Shown piece by piece: positions 38,178 through 46,685 of a stretch of DNA of 64,000 bases. Location: positions 248,001 to 312,000 of the forward strand of contig NZ_BSDE01000004.1 in NCBI RefSeq assembly GCF_030268085.1, read 5' to 3'. The stretch's first letter is position 1; the number at the start of each line of letters is the position of its first letter. Source of the stretch: Geothrix limicola (lineage in GTDB: Bacteria > Acidobacteriota > Holophagae > Holophagales > Holophagaceae). The notes below the pieces were generated by a model that was not told the origin of the DNA, did not search any database, and saw nothing but the letters and a program-made list of their open reading frames with translations. A program made the position numbers and the translations under genes.

Positions 38178-38381
38178 TTAGACCTTGTTGACGTTCGCGG
38201 CCTGGGGGCCCTTGGGACCCTGCACCACCTCGAAGCTGACGCGCTGCTTCTCTTCGAGGGTGCGGAAGCCCTTGGTCTGCACGGCGGAGTAGTGGACGAA
38301 GATGTCAGCGCCCCCCTCATCGGGCGTGATGAAGCCGAAACCCTTTTCGGCGTTGAACCATTTGACGGTGCCTTCGGACAT
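38178..38381 (-). CDS. Cold-shock domain protein (CspA family)
   Basis: A 67-residue cold-shock domain with both RNA-binding motifs, KGFGFI (RNP1) and DIFVHYSAV (RNP2). It starts [14 protein letters not shown]. It binds single-stranded nucleic acid and may act as an RNA chaperone. No strong ribosome site precedes the ATG, and a gene-free stretch lies upstream, consistent with a long 5' leader as in many csp mRNAs. Confidence 0.95.
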   Translation of the reverse strand: MSEGTVKWFNAEKGFGFITPDEGGADIFVHYSAVQTKGFRTLEEKQRVSFEVVQGPKGPQAANVNKV

Positions 38382-38648
38382 AACGGTTTTCCCGGGGACC
38401 CGGCCCCATGCGCCTGGAGGTTGATCGCGCGACACGCACCAGGCATGCGGGTCGCGGGGGCTTGCGCTCCGGAGAAATGCAGGGATCCCCGGCGGGAGTC
38501 CCTCCCCCTCTTCACGGCTCTATGGCTGATAAAGATGGTTGGTTGAAAGGGATTCTAGGGTTGGGCGTGGGGGGCTTCAAGACCCAAAATCTGAGGGAGG
38601 TATCGGGTTTTGATGGGAGGCGGCGGGGCGCTCCTTCTGTCGGTGAAC
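38382..38648 (-). promoter_or_regulatory. Gene-free leader region upstream of the cold-shock gene
   Basis: About 270 bases between the csp start codon and the next terminator hold no convincing reading frame. The region is the likely promoter and long 5' untranslated leader of the csp mRNA. I could not fix -35 and -10 boxes or a fold by eye. Confidence 0.4.
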
Positions 38649-38680
38649 GCAAAGAAGCGGCCGGTGGGCCGCTTCTTTGC
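38649..38680 (-). terminator. Long perfect hairpin downstream of the acyl-CoA dehydrogenase gene
   Basis: A 14-bp perfect stem (gcaaagaagcggcc / ggccgcttctttgc) with loop ggtg. On the minus strand the second arm contains CTTCTTTG, giving a partial T tract. It lies about 100 bases after the stop of the acyl-CoA dehydrogenase gene and separates it from csp. Confidence 0.8.
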
Positions 38681-38780
38681 GACTTTCAAGAGGCTGACAG
38701 CTCGGTTGCCTGTTGGATTTCAGACAAAAGTGGTGGCCAACCTATGTGTTTGAACGAACCAGCGGTTCACTCCCTGACGA

Positions 38781-39926
38781 TCAATTTCCCTGTTGGATCT
38801 CTTTCGCGATCACCAGACGCTGAATCTGGTTGGTTCCCTCATAGATCTGCAGGAGCTTGGCGTCGCGCATGCACTTTTCCACGAGGTAGTCGCGGCTGTA
38901 GCCGTTGCCGCCGAGGATCTGGACGGCATCGGTGCTGACTTCCATGGCGGTGTCGGTGGCGAAGGTCTTGGCGATGGCGCTTTGCTTGGAGTTCTTGATG
39001 CCGTTGTCGGTCATCCAGGCGGCCTGCCAGGTGAGCAGGCGGCTGGCCTCGATCTTCTTGGCCATGTCCGCGAGCATGAAGCTGATGGCCTGGTTGGCGA
39101 AGATGGGCTGGCCGAACTGGATGCGGGTCTTGGCGTAGTCGAGGGCGATCTCATAGGCGGCCCGGGCCACGCCCACACCGCCGGCGGCCACGGCGGCACG
39201 GGTCTGATCGAGGGTCTTCATGGCGATGACGAAGCCCATGCCCTCCTTGCCGAGCAGGTTCTCGACGGGCACCTCGGCGTCGTTGAAGTAGAGCTCCACC
39301 TGGTTGCTGGCGCGCTGACCCATCTTGTCCATGGCCTTGCCCACCACCAGGCCCGGCGTGTCGCGGGGGACGACGATGCAGCTGGTGCCGCGAGCGCCCT
39401 TGGTCGGGTCGGTGCTGCAGAACAGGGCGTACCAGTCGGCGTAGCCGCCATTGGTGCAGTAGCACTTGGTGCCGTTGATGATGTATTTATCGCCCTTCTT
39501 CTCGGCGCGGCAGCTCATGCCGCCGGCGTCGGATCCGGCATTGGGTTCGGAAAGGGAGAAGGCCGCGAACTTGGGTTCTTCGGCCAGCATGCCCAGCCAC
39601 TTCTTCTTCTGCTCGGGGCTGGCGGCGATGAGCAGGGGCGTCATGGCCAGGCCGTTGGCCATGATGGAGGTGTAGAGGCCGCCGCAACCCCAGGACAGTT
39701 CCTCGCAGACGATGGCTTCCTCCATCTGGCTGGCACCGGGTCCGCCGCAATCCTCGGGCACGAGGGCCTGCAGGTAGCCGTAATCGAAGGCCGTCTTGTA
39801 GACGTCTACGGCCCATTCGCCGGTTTCGTCGTACTTGCGGGCCACGGGACGCATGACCTTCTCGGCGAAGGTATGGGCGCGTTCTTTTTCGGCCAGCTGC
39901 TCGGGGGAAAGGGTGAAACCAATCAT
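38781..39926 (-). CDS. Acyl-CoA dehydrogenase
   Basis: A 381-residue flavoprotein of the acyl-CoA dehydrogenase family, close in pattern to short-chain/butyryl-CoA dehydrogenases. FAD and substrate motifs are FSLSEPNAGSDAGG, QILGGNGYSRDY and the catalytic base Glu in LLQIYEGTNQIQR. It oxidises an acyl-CoA at the alpha-beta position and passes electrons to ETF. No etf or thiolase gene is adjacent. ATG 39926 has aagagg upstream. It is divergent from the aminotransferase gene. Confidence 0.93.
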   Translation of the reverse strand: MIGFTLSPEQLAEKERAHTFAEKVMRPVARKYDETGEWAVDVYKTAFDYGYLQALVPEDCGGPGASQMEEAIVCEELSWGCGGLYTSIMANGLAMTPLLIAASPEQKKKWLGMLAEEPKFAAFSLSEPNAGSDAGGMSCRAEKKGDKYIINGTKCYCTNGGYADWYALFCSTDPTKGARGTSCIVVPRDTPGLVVGKAMDKMGQRASNQVELYFNDAEVPVENLLGKEGMGFVIAMKTLDQTRAAVAAGGVGVARAAYEIALDYAKTRIQFGQPIFANQAISFMLADMAKKIEASRLLTWQAAWMTDNGIKNSKQSAIAKTFATDTAMEVSTDAVQILGGNGYSRDYLVEKCMRDAKLLQIYEGTNQIQRLVIAKEIQQGN

Positions 39927-40092
39927 GCATGCCTCTTGGAGAAAAAGGAGGGGAGGGGGCTGGGCTTTGGGGGAACCGAACCTCCAGTCTATCGCCGCCG
40001 CGGCCTCCGCCAAGAGTCGGGCCTCCTGACGCGGAGTAGGATGACGCCAGTCACACGGGGATCCCGCGTTAAACTCAAGGGTTGGAGCGCTC

Positions 40093-41448
40093 ATGACCAT
40101 TCAATTGACAGATCTTGGAAAAGCCGTGCTCGAAACCGAATACGCGGTGCGCGGTCCCATCGTGGCGCGGGCGGCCGAGCTGGAGAAGCAGGGACGCGAG
40201 ATCATCTACTGCAACATCGGTAACCCGCAGTCCCTGGGGCAGAAGGCCCTCACTTGGAACCGGCAGATCCTCGCCCTCTGCGAGTATCCCGAGCTCATGA
40301 CTCAGGCGCCCGGGGCCTTTCCGGCGGATGTGGTCGAAACGGCCAAGGCGATCCTGGGCGGCACCAGGCATGGCCTGGGGGCCTACAGCGAAAGCCGCGG
40401 GGTGCGCTTCATCCGCGAAGCCGTGGCCGAGTTCATCCTCGAACGCGACCACATCGGCGTGGATCCCGACGCCATCTTCCTCACGGATGGCGCCAGCAAG
40501 GGCGTGCAGACCATCCTACGCCTGCTCATCTCGGGACCCCAGGACGGCATCATGGTGCCCATCCCGCAGTACCCGCTCTATTCGGCCACCATCACGCTCT
40601 ATGACGGACGCATGGTGCCCTACTACCTCGACGAGGCCAACGGCTGGAAGCTGAGCCACACCATGCTGGAAACCTCCCTGGCCCAGGCGAAGGCCCAGGG
40701 CACCCATGTGAAGGCCATCTGCGTGATCAACCCCGGCAACCCCACGGGGGCCGTGCTGGACGAAGCCAACATCGAGATGATCATCGCGTTCGCGAAGGAG
40801 CACGGGCTCTCGATCCTGGCCGACGAGGTCTATCAGGAGAACATCTACCTGGCGGGTGATGAGTTCACCTCGTTCGCCAAGGTGCTCCACCAGATGGACG
40901 TGAAGGATGTCTCCCTCTTCAGCTTCCACTCCTGCTCCAAGGGTTTCCTCGGCGAATGCGGCGTGCGCGGCGGCTACTTCGAGTACCGGAACGTGCCCGA
41001 CGACGTGGCCGCGCAGATCCTCAAGCTGCAGAGCGTGAGCCTCTGCGCCAACCTCGCGGGCCAGACCGCCACCTACGCGATGGTGCGTCCCCCCAAGCCC
41101 GGCATGCCCTCGTACGCCCAGTACGCCGCGGAGAAGGGTGGCATCCTCGATACGCTCAAGCAGCGCGCCATCCTGCTGGCCGAGGGCCTGAATCGCGTGG
41201 AAGGCATCAGCTGCAACGTCATCGCGGGGGCCATGTACGCCTTCCCCAGCATTACCCTGCCAGCCGGGCGCTCGGATTTCGACTACGCCATGGCCTTGCT
41301 GGAACAGACGGGCATCTGCGTGGTGCCGGGATCGGGTTTCGGCCAAGCCGAAGGTACCGCCCACTTCCGCACCACCATCCTGCCCCCCACCGAGAAGATC
41401 AAGAAGGTCGTGCAGGCGCTCGGTGATTTCCATCGCACCTACAAGTGA
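40093..41448 (+). CDS. Alanine-type aminotransferase (class I/II, eukaryotic ALT-like)
   Basis: A 451-residue PLP aminotransferase. It starts MTIQLTDLGKAVLETEYAVRGPI and has CNIGNPQSLGQK, the long N-terminal form of eukaryote-like alanine aminotransferases. Other motifs are TDGASKGVQT, INPGNPTGAV, LADEVYQEN and the PLP lysine in SCSKGFLGECGVRGG. It probably interconverts alanine plus 2-oxoglutarate with pyruvate plus glutamate. An SDR gene follows after 17 bases. Confidence 0.88.
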   Translation: MTIQLTDLGKAVLETEYAVRGPIVARAAELEKQGREIIYCNIGNPQSLGQKALTWNRQILALCEYPELMTQAPGAFPADVVETAKAILGGTRHGLGAYSESRGVRFIREAVAEFILERDHIGVDPDAIFLTDGASKGVQTILRLLISGPQDGIMVPIPQYPLYSATITLYDGRMVPYYLDEANGWKLSHTMLETSLAQAKAQGTHVKAICVINPGNPTGAVLDEANIEMIIAFAKEHGLSILADEVYQENIYLAGDEFTSFAKVLHQMDVKDVSLFSFHSCSKGFLGECGVRGGYFEYRNVPDDVAAQILKLQSVSLCANLAGQTATYAMVRPPKPGMPSYAQYAAEKGGILDTLKQRAILLAEGLNRVEGISCNVIAGAMYAFPSITLPAGRSDFDYAMALLEQTGICVVPGSGFGQAEGTAHFRTTILPPTEKIKKVVQALGDFHRTYK

Positions 41449-41465
41449 TTCACCAGGGAGTCCCC

Positions 41466-42233
41466 ATGCGCCCCGAGCATCCCATCGTCCTGATCACCGG
41501 CGCCTCCAGCGGGTTTGGCGAAGCCATGGCCCGGCTGCTGGCCTCCCAGGGCTGCCATCTCGCGCTGGGCGCCCGTCGCGTGGAGCGCGTGAAGGCCCTG
41601 GCCGAGGAACTCCAGAAGGCCTACGGCATCCGGACCTTCGCGGGCTCTGTGGACACGCGCCACACCGCCAGCGTGGATACCTTCGTGGCCGAGGCCGTCG
41701 AGGCGCTGGGTGGCCTGCACGTAATCGTCGCCAATGCGGGCCTGGCCAGCGGCACCTTCAAGATGTGGGAGACGCCGGACGAGGATCTCGAGGCGATGAT
41801 GCGCACCAACGTCGAAGGTGTGGTGAAGACCATTCGCGCCGGGCTTCCGCACGTGCGCAAGGCGGGCTGGGGCCACGTGTTCTTCATTGGATCCACCGCA
41901 GGGCACCAGGCCTACGAGGGCGGTAGCGTCTACTGCGCGTCGAAGTTCGGCGTGAAGGCCATGGCGCGCAGCCTGCGCCTGGAAGTGAACGGCGAGCAGA
42001 TCCGTGTGACCTCCGTGGATCCGGGCATGGCCGAGACCGAGTTCTCCAACGTGCGCCTGAAGGACGACGCCAAGGCCGCCGCCGTCTACCAGGGCGTGAA
42101 GCCCCTCACGGCCTACGACGTGGCCGAATGCGTGCGCTGGTGCCTCATGCTGCCTGATCATGTGAACATCGACGAAATCCAGGTGAAATGCACTGACCAG
42201 GCCGCCGTCCACAAGCTGCACCGCCGATCCTAG
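41466..42233 (+). CDS. SDR-family NAD(P)-dependent oxidoreductase (YdfG-like)
   Basis: A 255-residue short-chain dehydrogenase. The nucleotide site is TGASSGFGEAMA, the NAG motif is present (VANAGLA), and the catalytic Ser-Tyr-Lys is seen in IGSTAGHQ and VYCASKFG. It most resembles YdfG, a 3-hydroxy acid (serine/threonine-type) dehydrogenase. ATG 41466 has aggga upstream. It is co-directional with the aminotransferase and may share its transcript. Confidence 0.85.
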   Translation: MRPEHPIVLITGASSGFGEAMARLLASQGCHLALGARRVERVKALAEELQKAYGIRTFAGSVDTRHTASVDTFVAEAVEALGGLHVIVANAGLASGTFKMWETPDEDLEAMMRTNVEGVVKTIRAGLPHVRKAGWGHVFFIGSTAGHQAYEGGSVYCASKFGVKAMARSLRLEVNGEQIRVTSVDPGMAETEFSNVRLKDDAKAAAVYQGVKPLTAYDVAECVRWCLMLPDHVNIDEIQVKCTDQAAVHKLHRRS

Positions 42234-42339
42234 GGCTGTGGCCTGCTTTGACGGGGTATTGATTCCCTCCGGACGTTTTTGAAGGTCATTTTTTAAAAGA
42301 ATTGCCCGATCTGTTTTAGGAAATAAGAAGCAAAAAAGA

Positions 42340-42406
42340 GTATTGTCGAGTCCATTTCTGATATATTAAGGATCAGATCCGAAAGTCCCAGACCCGGGAG
42401 GTGTCC
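42340..42406 (+). promoter_or_regulatory. Candidate promoter and operator for the peptidase-hydroxyproline gene cluster
   Basis: This AT-rich stretch stands out from GC-rich surroundings. It contains the palindrome CTGAT-N9-ATCAG (42358-42376), which overlaps a -10-like TATATT (42362-42367). The arrangement would suit repression by the GntR protein encoded downstream. A -35 box at standard spacing is not clear. gggagg lies at 42395-42400. Confidence 0.4.
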
Positions 42407-43789
42407 TTGTCCTCAACCCAGTGCCACACGGAAAGGCGGGTCCGCCTGCAGAAGCAGATGGAGGGCGGTCTGCTGCTTTTGCTGGGGAATGACGAGAGTC
42501 CCATGAACTACCGGGACAACGCCTATCCGTTCCGCCAGGACAGCACCTTCCTCTACTTCTCGGGCATCAACCGCCCCGGCTGCGCCATCGTGATCGATCT
42601 GGACGAGGGGCGGACGACGCTCTTCGCCGATGATGCGACGGTGGACGACCTGGTCTGGACCGGGCCGCTTCCCAGGGTCCAGGAGTTCGCCAGCTCGGCT
42701 GGCATTGCGGATTCGGCACGGTTCCATGCCCTGGGCGACGTGCTCCGCAAGGCCCAGTCCGCGGGCCGTCCCATCCACTTCCTGCCCCCCTACCGCGCCG
42801 AGCACCGGATCCTGCTGCACGATCTGCTGGGGCTTTCGCTCAAAGGGCAGAGCGCGGCCGTCTCCGTGCCCTTCATCCGCGCGGTATCCGAGCTCCGCAT
42901 CCGCAAGAGCGCCGAGGAAGTGGCGGAAATCGAGCGGGCCGTGAACACCTCGGTGGACATGCACTTCGAGGCCATGGCCATGGCCCGGCCGGGCATGAAG
43001 GAATCGGACATCGCGGGGCGGATGACGGAGATGGCCATCGCCGCGGGCGGGGGCCTGTCCTACCCCGTCATCGCGACGGTGCATGGCGAGGTGCTTCACA
43101 ACCATGACTACACGCACACGCTGAAGCCCGGCCAGCTCTTCCTGCTCGACGCGGGCGCGGAAACCGCGAGCGGTTACGCGGGGGACCTGACCACCACCTT
43201 CCCCATCGCCCCGACCTTCACGAGCCGCCAGCGGGACATCCACAACCTCGTCCTCAAGGCCTTCCTGGATGCGGTGGATGCGCTCAAGCCCGGCGTGCCC
43301 TACCGCGAGATCCACCTGATGGCCTGCCGCACGCTGGCCGGAGGGCTGAAGGACCTGGGCCTGATGAAGGGCAACGTGGGAGATGCGGTGGACCTGGGCG
43401 CCCACGCGCTCTTCTTCCCCTGCGGCCTGGGACATCTGATGGGCCTCGACGTGCACGACATGGAGAACCTGGGCGAGGTGTGGGTGGGCTACCAGGGCCG
43501 CCCCAAGAGCACCTTGTTCGGGCTGAAATCCCTGCGCCTGGCCCGGGAGCTGGAAGAATGCTTCGTCCTCACGGTCGAACCCGGGATCTACTTCATGCCC
43601 GGCGTGATTGATCGTTGGAAAGGCGAGGGGCGCTTCCTCGATTACATCAATTACGAAGCGCTCGATGCCTACCGGGATTTCGGCGGGCTGCGCATCGAAG
43701 AGGATTTCCTCATCACCGCAAACGGGCGTCGGCTCCTGGGCCGGCCCAAGCCGCGCACGGTGGAGGAATTGGAAGCGCACCGATCCTGA
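42407..43789 (+). CDS. Xaa-Pro aminopeptidase (aminopeptidase P, M24B)
   Basis: A roughly 460-residue metallopeptidase with an aminopeptidase-P N-terminal domain (MNYRDNAYPFRQDSTFLYF) and a pita-bread catalytic domain. The metal ligands are visible as LLDAGAE, AGDLTTTFPI, CGLGHLMGLDVHD, TVEPGIYF and RIEEDFLIT. It removes the N-terminal residue from peptides with proline (or hydroxyproline) in second place. The preferred start is TTG 42407, with gggagg 6 bases upstream; GTG 42401 is in the same frame but too close to that site. It heads the cluster with GntR, a peptide transporter and the glycyl-radical pair. Confidence 0.88.
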   Translation: MSSTQCHTERRVRLQKQMEGGLLLLLGNDESPMNYRDNAYPFRQDSTFLYFSGINRPGCAIVIDLDEGRTTLFADDATVDDLVWTGPLPRVQEFASSAGIADSARFHALGDVLRKAQSAGRPIHFLPPYRAEHRILLHDLLGLSLKGQSAAVSVPFIRAVSELRIRKSAEEVAEIERAVNTSVDMHFEAMAMARPGMKESDIAGRMTEMAIAAGGGLSYPVIATVHGEVLHNHDYTHTLKPGQLFLLDAGAETASGYAGDLTTTFPIAPTFTSRQRDIHNLVLKAFLDAVDALKPGVPYREIHLMACRTLAGGLKDLGLMKGNVGDAVDLGAHALFFPCGLGHLMGLDVHDMENLGEVWVGYQGRPKSTLFGLKSLRLARELEECFVLTVEPGIYFMPGVIDRWKGEGRFLDYINYEALDAYRDFGGLRIEEDFLITANGRRLLGRPKPRTVEELEAHRS

Positions 43790-43825
43790 AGGACCTAGGC
43801 TGGACGATCGAGGGAGGTTCCAGGC

Positions 43826-44506
43826 ATGACCCAAGGCAACCCGATCATCGTGAAGTCGCTGCGCGAGCAGGTCTACGAGTACCTGAGGGCCGAACTGAAA
43901 CGCGGAAGCCTGGATACGGGCGCCTTCCTGGATTTGAACCGGCTCGCCGCTGACCTCGGCATCAGCCGGACGCCCCTGCGGGACGCCCTGATCCAGCTGG
44001 AGGTGGAGGAATTCGTCACCATCTCGCCCCGGCGCGGTGTGGCGGTGAGAAGCCTCGACCTGCGGGACATCCAGGAGATCTACCAGCTGGTGGGGGCCCT
44101 GGAATCCGCCGCTGTCCTGGCCGTCGGGCCCACCATGACGCCCTCGGATTTCGTTCATCTGAAGAATCTGGCCTACCGGACCAGGCGCGCCATCGACGAG
44201 GGCGACCACGAGGGCTACTACGAATCCAACTACGCCTTCCATGACTTCTTCCTCGACCGCCTGGGCAATGGGCGGATCAGCGCCCTCGTCCACTCGAAGA
44301 AGCAGCAGCTCTACGACTGGAACCGCAAGTTCGAGCGGCTCCACGTCAACTGGGAGCACAGCGGCATGAACGAGCACGAGGAGGTCATCCGCCTGCTTGA
44401 GACGGGGGCCTTCCAGGAGGCCGCGGCCTACCTGAGGGATGTGCACTGGGGCTTCAACGTGCAGGAATCCTTCGTCCACCAGGTCTATTTCCAGGAGCAG
44501 GGATGA
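43826..44506 (+). CDS. GntR-family transcriptional regulator (FCD/FadR subfamily)
   Basis: A 226-residue regulator. Residues about 8-75 form the winged helix (LAADLGISRTPLRDALIQLE), and residues about 82-215 a helical FCD ligand domain with metal-site histidines (NYAFHDFFLDRLG, NEHEEVI). It most likely senses an amino acid or organic acid and controls the surrounding genes. It follows the peptidase gene after 36 bases, with gggagg upstream, and overlaps the transporter start by 4 bases. Confidence 0.9.
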   Translation: MTQGNPIIVKSLREQVYEYLRAELKRGSLDTGAFLDLNRLAADLGISRTPLRDALIQLEVEEFVTISPRRGVAVRSLDLRDIQEIYQLVGALESAAVLAVGPTMTPSDFVHLKNLAYRTRRAIDEGDHEGYYESNYAFHDFFLDRLGNGRISALVHSKKQQLYDWNRKFERLHVNWEHSGMNEHEEVIRLLETGAFQEAAAYLRDVHWGFNVQESFVHQVYFQEQG

Positions 44507-45786
44507 GCACAACCGAACGGCATCCCGCGGGGCTCCGCACCCTGTTCCTCACCGAGATGTGGGAGCGCCTCGGCTTCTACATCCTCATGGCCATCCTGAC
44601 CCTCTACATGGACCAGGAGATGGGGTGGAACGACGCCACCAAGGGCACCATCTACGGCGCCTTCCTGGGGCTCAGCTACTTCTTCCCCGTGGTGGGCGGC
44701 TGGCTGGGCGACCGGGTGCTGGGGCGCACGGGCACGGTGCGCACGGGGGCCGTGCTCATGACCCTGGGCTACGCGAGCCTGGGCTGCTCCTCGCGAGTTG
44801 CGGTCACGCCCTTCTTCGCGGGCCTGCTGCTGGTGGGCATCGGCGCGGGCATCCTCAAGGCCAACCTGTCCGTGCTGGTGGGCAGTTTGTATGAAGACCG
44901 GCCGCAGCTCAGGGACGCGGGCTACAACCTCTACTACATGGGCATCAACATCGGCGCCGCAGTCGCCCCGCTGGTGGCGACGGCCATGAGCATCTGGTTC
45001 GGCAGCTACCGGGTGTCCTTCTGGATCGCCGCCGTCGGGATGGTTTTCGCCCAGGTCTTCTTCCTGCGAGGCCTTCGGCATTTCCCCGCGACCAGCGCCG
45101 CAGCGGCGGAGCAGCAGCGTCTGGAGGATTCCGCGGCGCCGGAGGAATTCATGCCGCGCCTGCTCGCCCTGGGCGGGCTCTTCCTCGTGGCCATCTTCTT
45201 CTGGACGGCCTTCTACCAGAACGGCTTCGCCATGACGCTCTTCGCGCAGCGCTCCACGAAGGCCTACAACCTGCTGCGCCCCGAGACCTACCAGTTCTTC
45301 CAGCCCTTCTTCATCCTCGTCGTCACGCCGCCCATGCTGGCCCTGTTCGCGCGGATGAAACGGAAGAACTGCGAGCCCTCCACGCCCGGCAAGATCCTCG
45401 CCGGCATGCTCATCATGGGCGGCTCCATGCTCGTCATGGCCTTGGCCAGCCGTTTGGGCGGCAACCTGGACCGGCCCCTCATGTCGCCGGGCTGGCTCAT
45501 CGGCGCCTACGGCTTCATCACGCTGGCGGAAGTGCTCATCTCGCCCATGGGGCTCTCCTACGTCTCCAAGGTGGCGCCGCCCAAGATCCGCGGCCTGATG
45601 ATGGGCTGCTGGTTCGCAGCCACCGCCACGGGATCATACGGCTCCGGCTTCCTCGGGCGCAGCTACGGGCGCTTCCCCCACGACCACTACTACCTGCTAC
45701 TGGCGGCCCTGCTGGGCTTCTCCGCCTGCCTGACCCTGCTCCTCTTCCGGCGCCTCAAGACCTTCGATACCCAGGTCGTCCCGTGA
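44503..45786 (+). CDS. POT/PTR-family proton-coupled peptide transporter
   Basis: A 427-residue protein with about 12 membrane helices. The N-terminal LFLTEMWERLGFY matches the ExxER helix 1 signature of proton-dependent oligopeptide transporters, and GWLGDRVLGRTG follows in the loop after helix 2. It imports di- and tripeptides. It overlaps the regulator gene and the activase gene by 4 bases each. The context suggests proline/hydroxyproline-containing peptides as cargo. It is somewhat shorter than typical bacterial members (about 490-500). Confidence 0.87.
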   Translation: MSTTERHPAGLRTLFLTEMWERLGFYILMAILTLYMDQEMGWNDATKGTIYGAFLGLSYFFPVVGGWLGDRVLGRTGTVRTGAVLMTLGYASLGCSSRVAVTPFFAGLLLVGIGAGILKANLSVLVGSLYEDRPQLRDAGYNLYYMGINIGAAVAPLVATAMSIWFGSYRVSFWIAAVGMVFAQVFFLRGLRHFPATSAAAAEQQRLEDSAAPEEFMPRLLALGGLFLVAIFFWTAFYQNGFAMTLFAQRSTKAYNLLRPETYQFFQPFFILVVTPPMLALFARMKRKNCEPSTPGKILAGMLIMGGSMLVMALASRLGGNLDRPLMSPGWLIGAYGFITLAEVLISPMGLSYVSKVAPPKIRGLMMGCWFAATATGSYGSGFLGRSYGRFPHDHYYLLLAALLGFSACLTLLLFRRLKTFDTQVVP

Positions 45787-46685
45787 ACACGGGCTTGGGT
45801 TCGGTCCCTGCGGGAAAAGGCCGGATCTTCAACATCCAACGCTACTCCCTCCAGGATGGGCCCGGCCTGCGCACCACCGTGTTCCTGAAGGGCTGTCCGC
45901 TGGATTGCGCTTGGTGCCACAACCCCGAAAGCCAGTCCCTGGCCAGGGAGCTGATCACCCAGGAGAACCGCTGCATCGCCTGTGGCAGCTGCTTCAGCCT
46001 CTGCGGACCGGGAGAGGATCCGAGCTCGCGACCCGAGGCCTGTGTGGAGATCTGCCCCACGGGCGCGCGGCAACTGCTGGGCCGCGACGTGGACGTGGAC
46101 GAGCTGATGGATGAGGTGTTGCGGGATCAGCCCTTTTTCGATGAGTCCGGCGGCGGCGTCACCCTCTCCGGCGGAGAACCGCTGCTGCAGCCGGTCTTCG
46201 TGAAGGACATGCTCGCGGCCCTCCGGCGTCGCAGTGTGCACACGGCGCTCGATACCTGCGGCCTCGGGCGCTTGGAGGATCTGCTGGAGGCCGCGGCCCT
46301 GGCGGATCTGGTGCTCTTCGACCTGAAGCACATGGATGACGTCAAACACCGCGAATGGACCGGCGCGGGCAATGCCGCGATCCTCGCGAACCTGGAGTCC
46401 CTGGGCCAGGTGCATGGCCAGATCTGGATCCGCGTGCCCGTCATCCCAGGTGTCAACGACGACGTGGAGAACCTCGAGGCCACGGCCCGCTTCGTGGCCG
46501 GGATCCCCGGCGTGCGGCGCCTGGACCTGCTGCCCTATCACAGCACCGGCGCGGCCAAGTTCCGCCGCATCGGAAGGCAGTATCTCCTGGACCACGTCCA
46601 GCCGCCCACCGCCGAGCGCATGGTGGGCCTGGCGGATCTGTTCCGGGCCCACGGCATCCCCGCCACCATTGGAGGCAACCTATGA
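45783..46685 (+). CDS. Glycyl-radical enzyme activating protein (radical SAM)
   Basis: A 300-residue activase. The radical SAM cluster motif is CPLDCAWCHNP (CxxxCxxC). Extra ferredoxin-like cysteines follow (CIACGSC, then CVEICPTGA), as in activases of HypD, CutD and glycerol dehydratase type. GGVTLSGGEPLLQP binds S-adenosylmethionine. It cleaves S-adenosylmethionine to set the glycyl radical on the partner enzyme. It starts at GTG 45783 within the transporter stop and overlaps the next gene by 4 bases, a strong sign of partnership. Confidence 0.95.
   Translation: MNTGLGSVPAGKGRIFNIQRYSLQDGPGLRTTVFLKGCPLDCAWCHNPESQSLARELITQENRCIACGSCFSLCGPGEDPSSRPEACVEICPTGARQLLGRDVDVDELMDEVLRDQPFFDESGGGVTLSGGEPLLQPVFVKDMLAALRRRSVHTALDTCGLGRLEDLLEAAALADLVLFDLKHMDDVKHREWTGAGNAAILANLESLGQVHGQIWIRVPVIPGVNDDVENLEATARFVAGIPGVRRLDLLPYHSTGAAKFRRIGRQYLLDHVQPPTAERMVGLADLFRAHGIPATIGGNL

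Noticed and set aside
42413-44512. Open frame of 699 codons opposite the peptidase and GntR genes
   Set aside because: Antisense artefact; the plus-strand genes have clear catalytic and HTH motifs.
46355-46681. Upstream extension of the glycyl-radical enzyme frame
   Set aside because: It runs inside the activase gene in another frame; ATG 46682 with 4-base overlap matches the family length.
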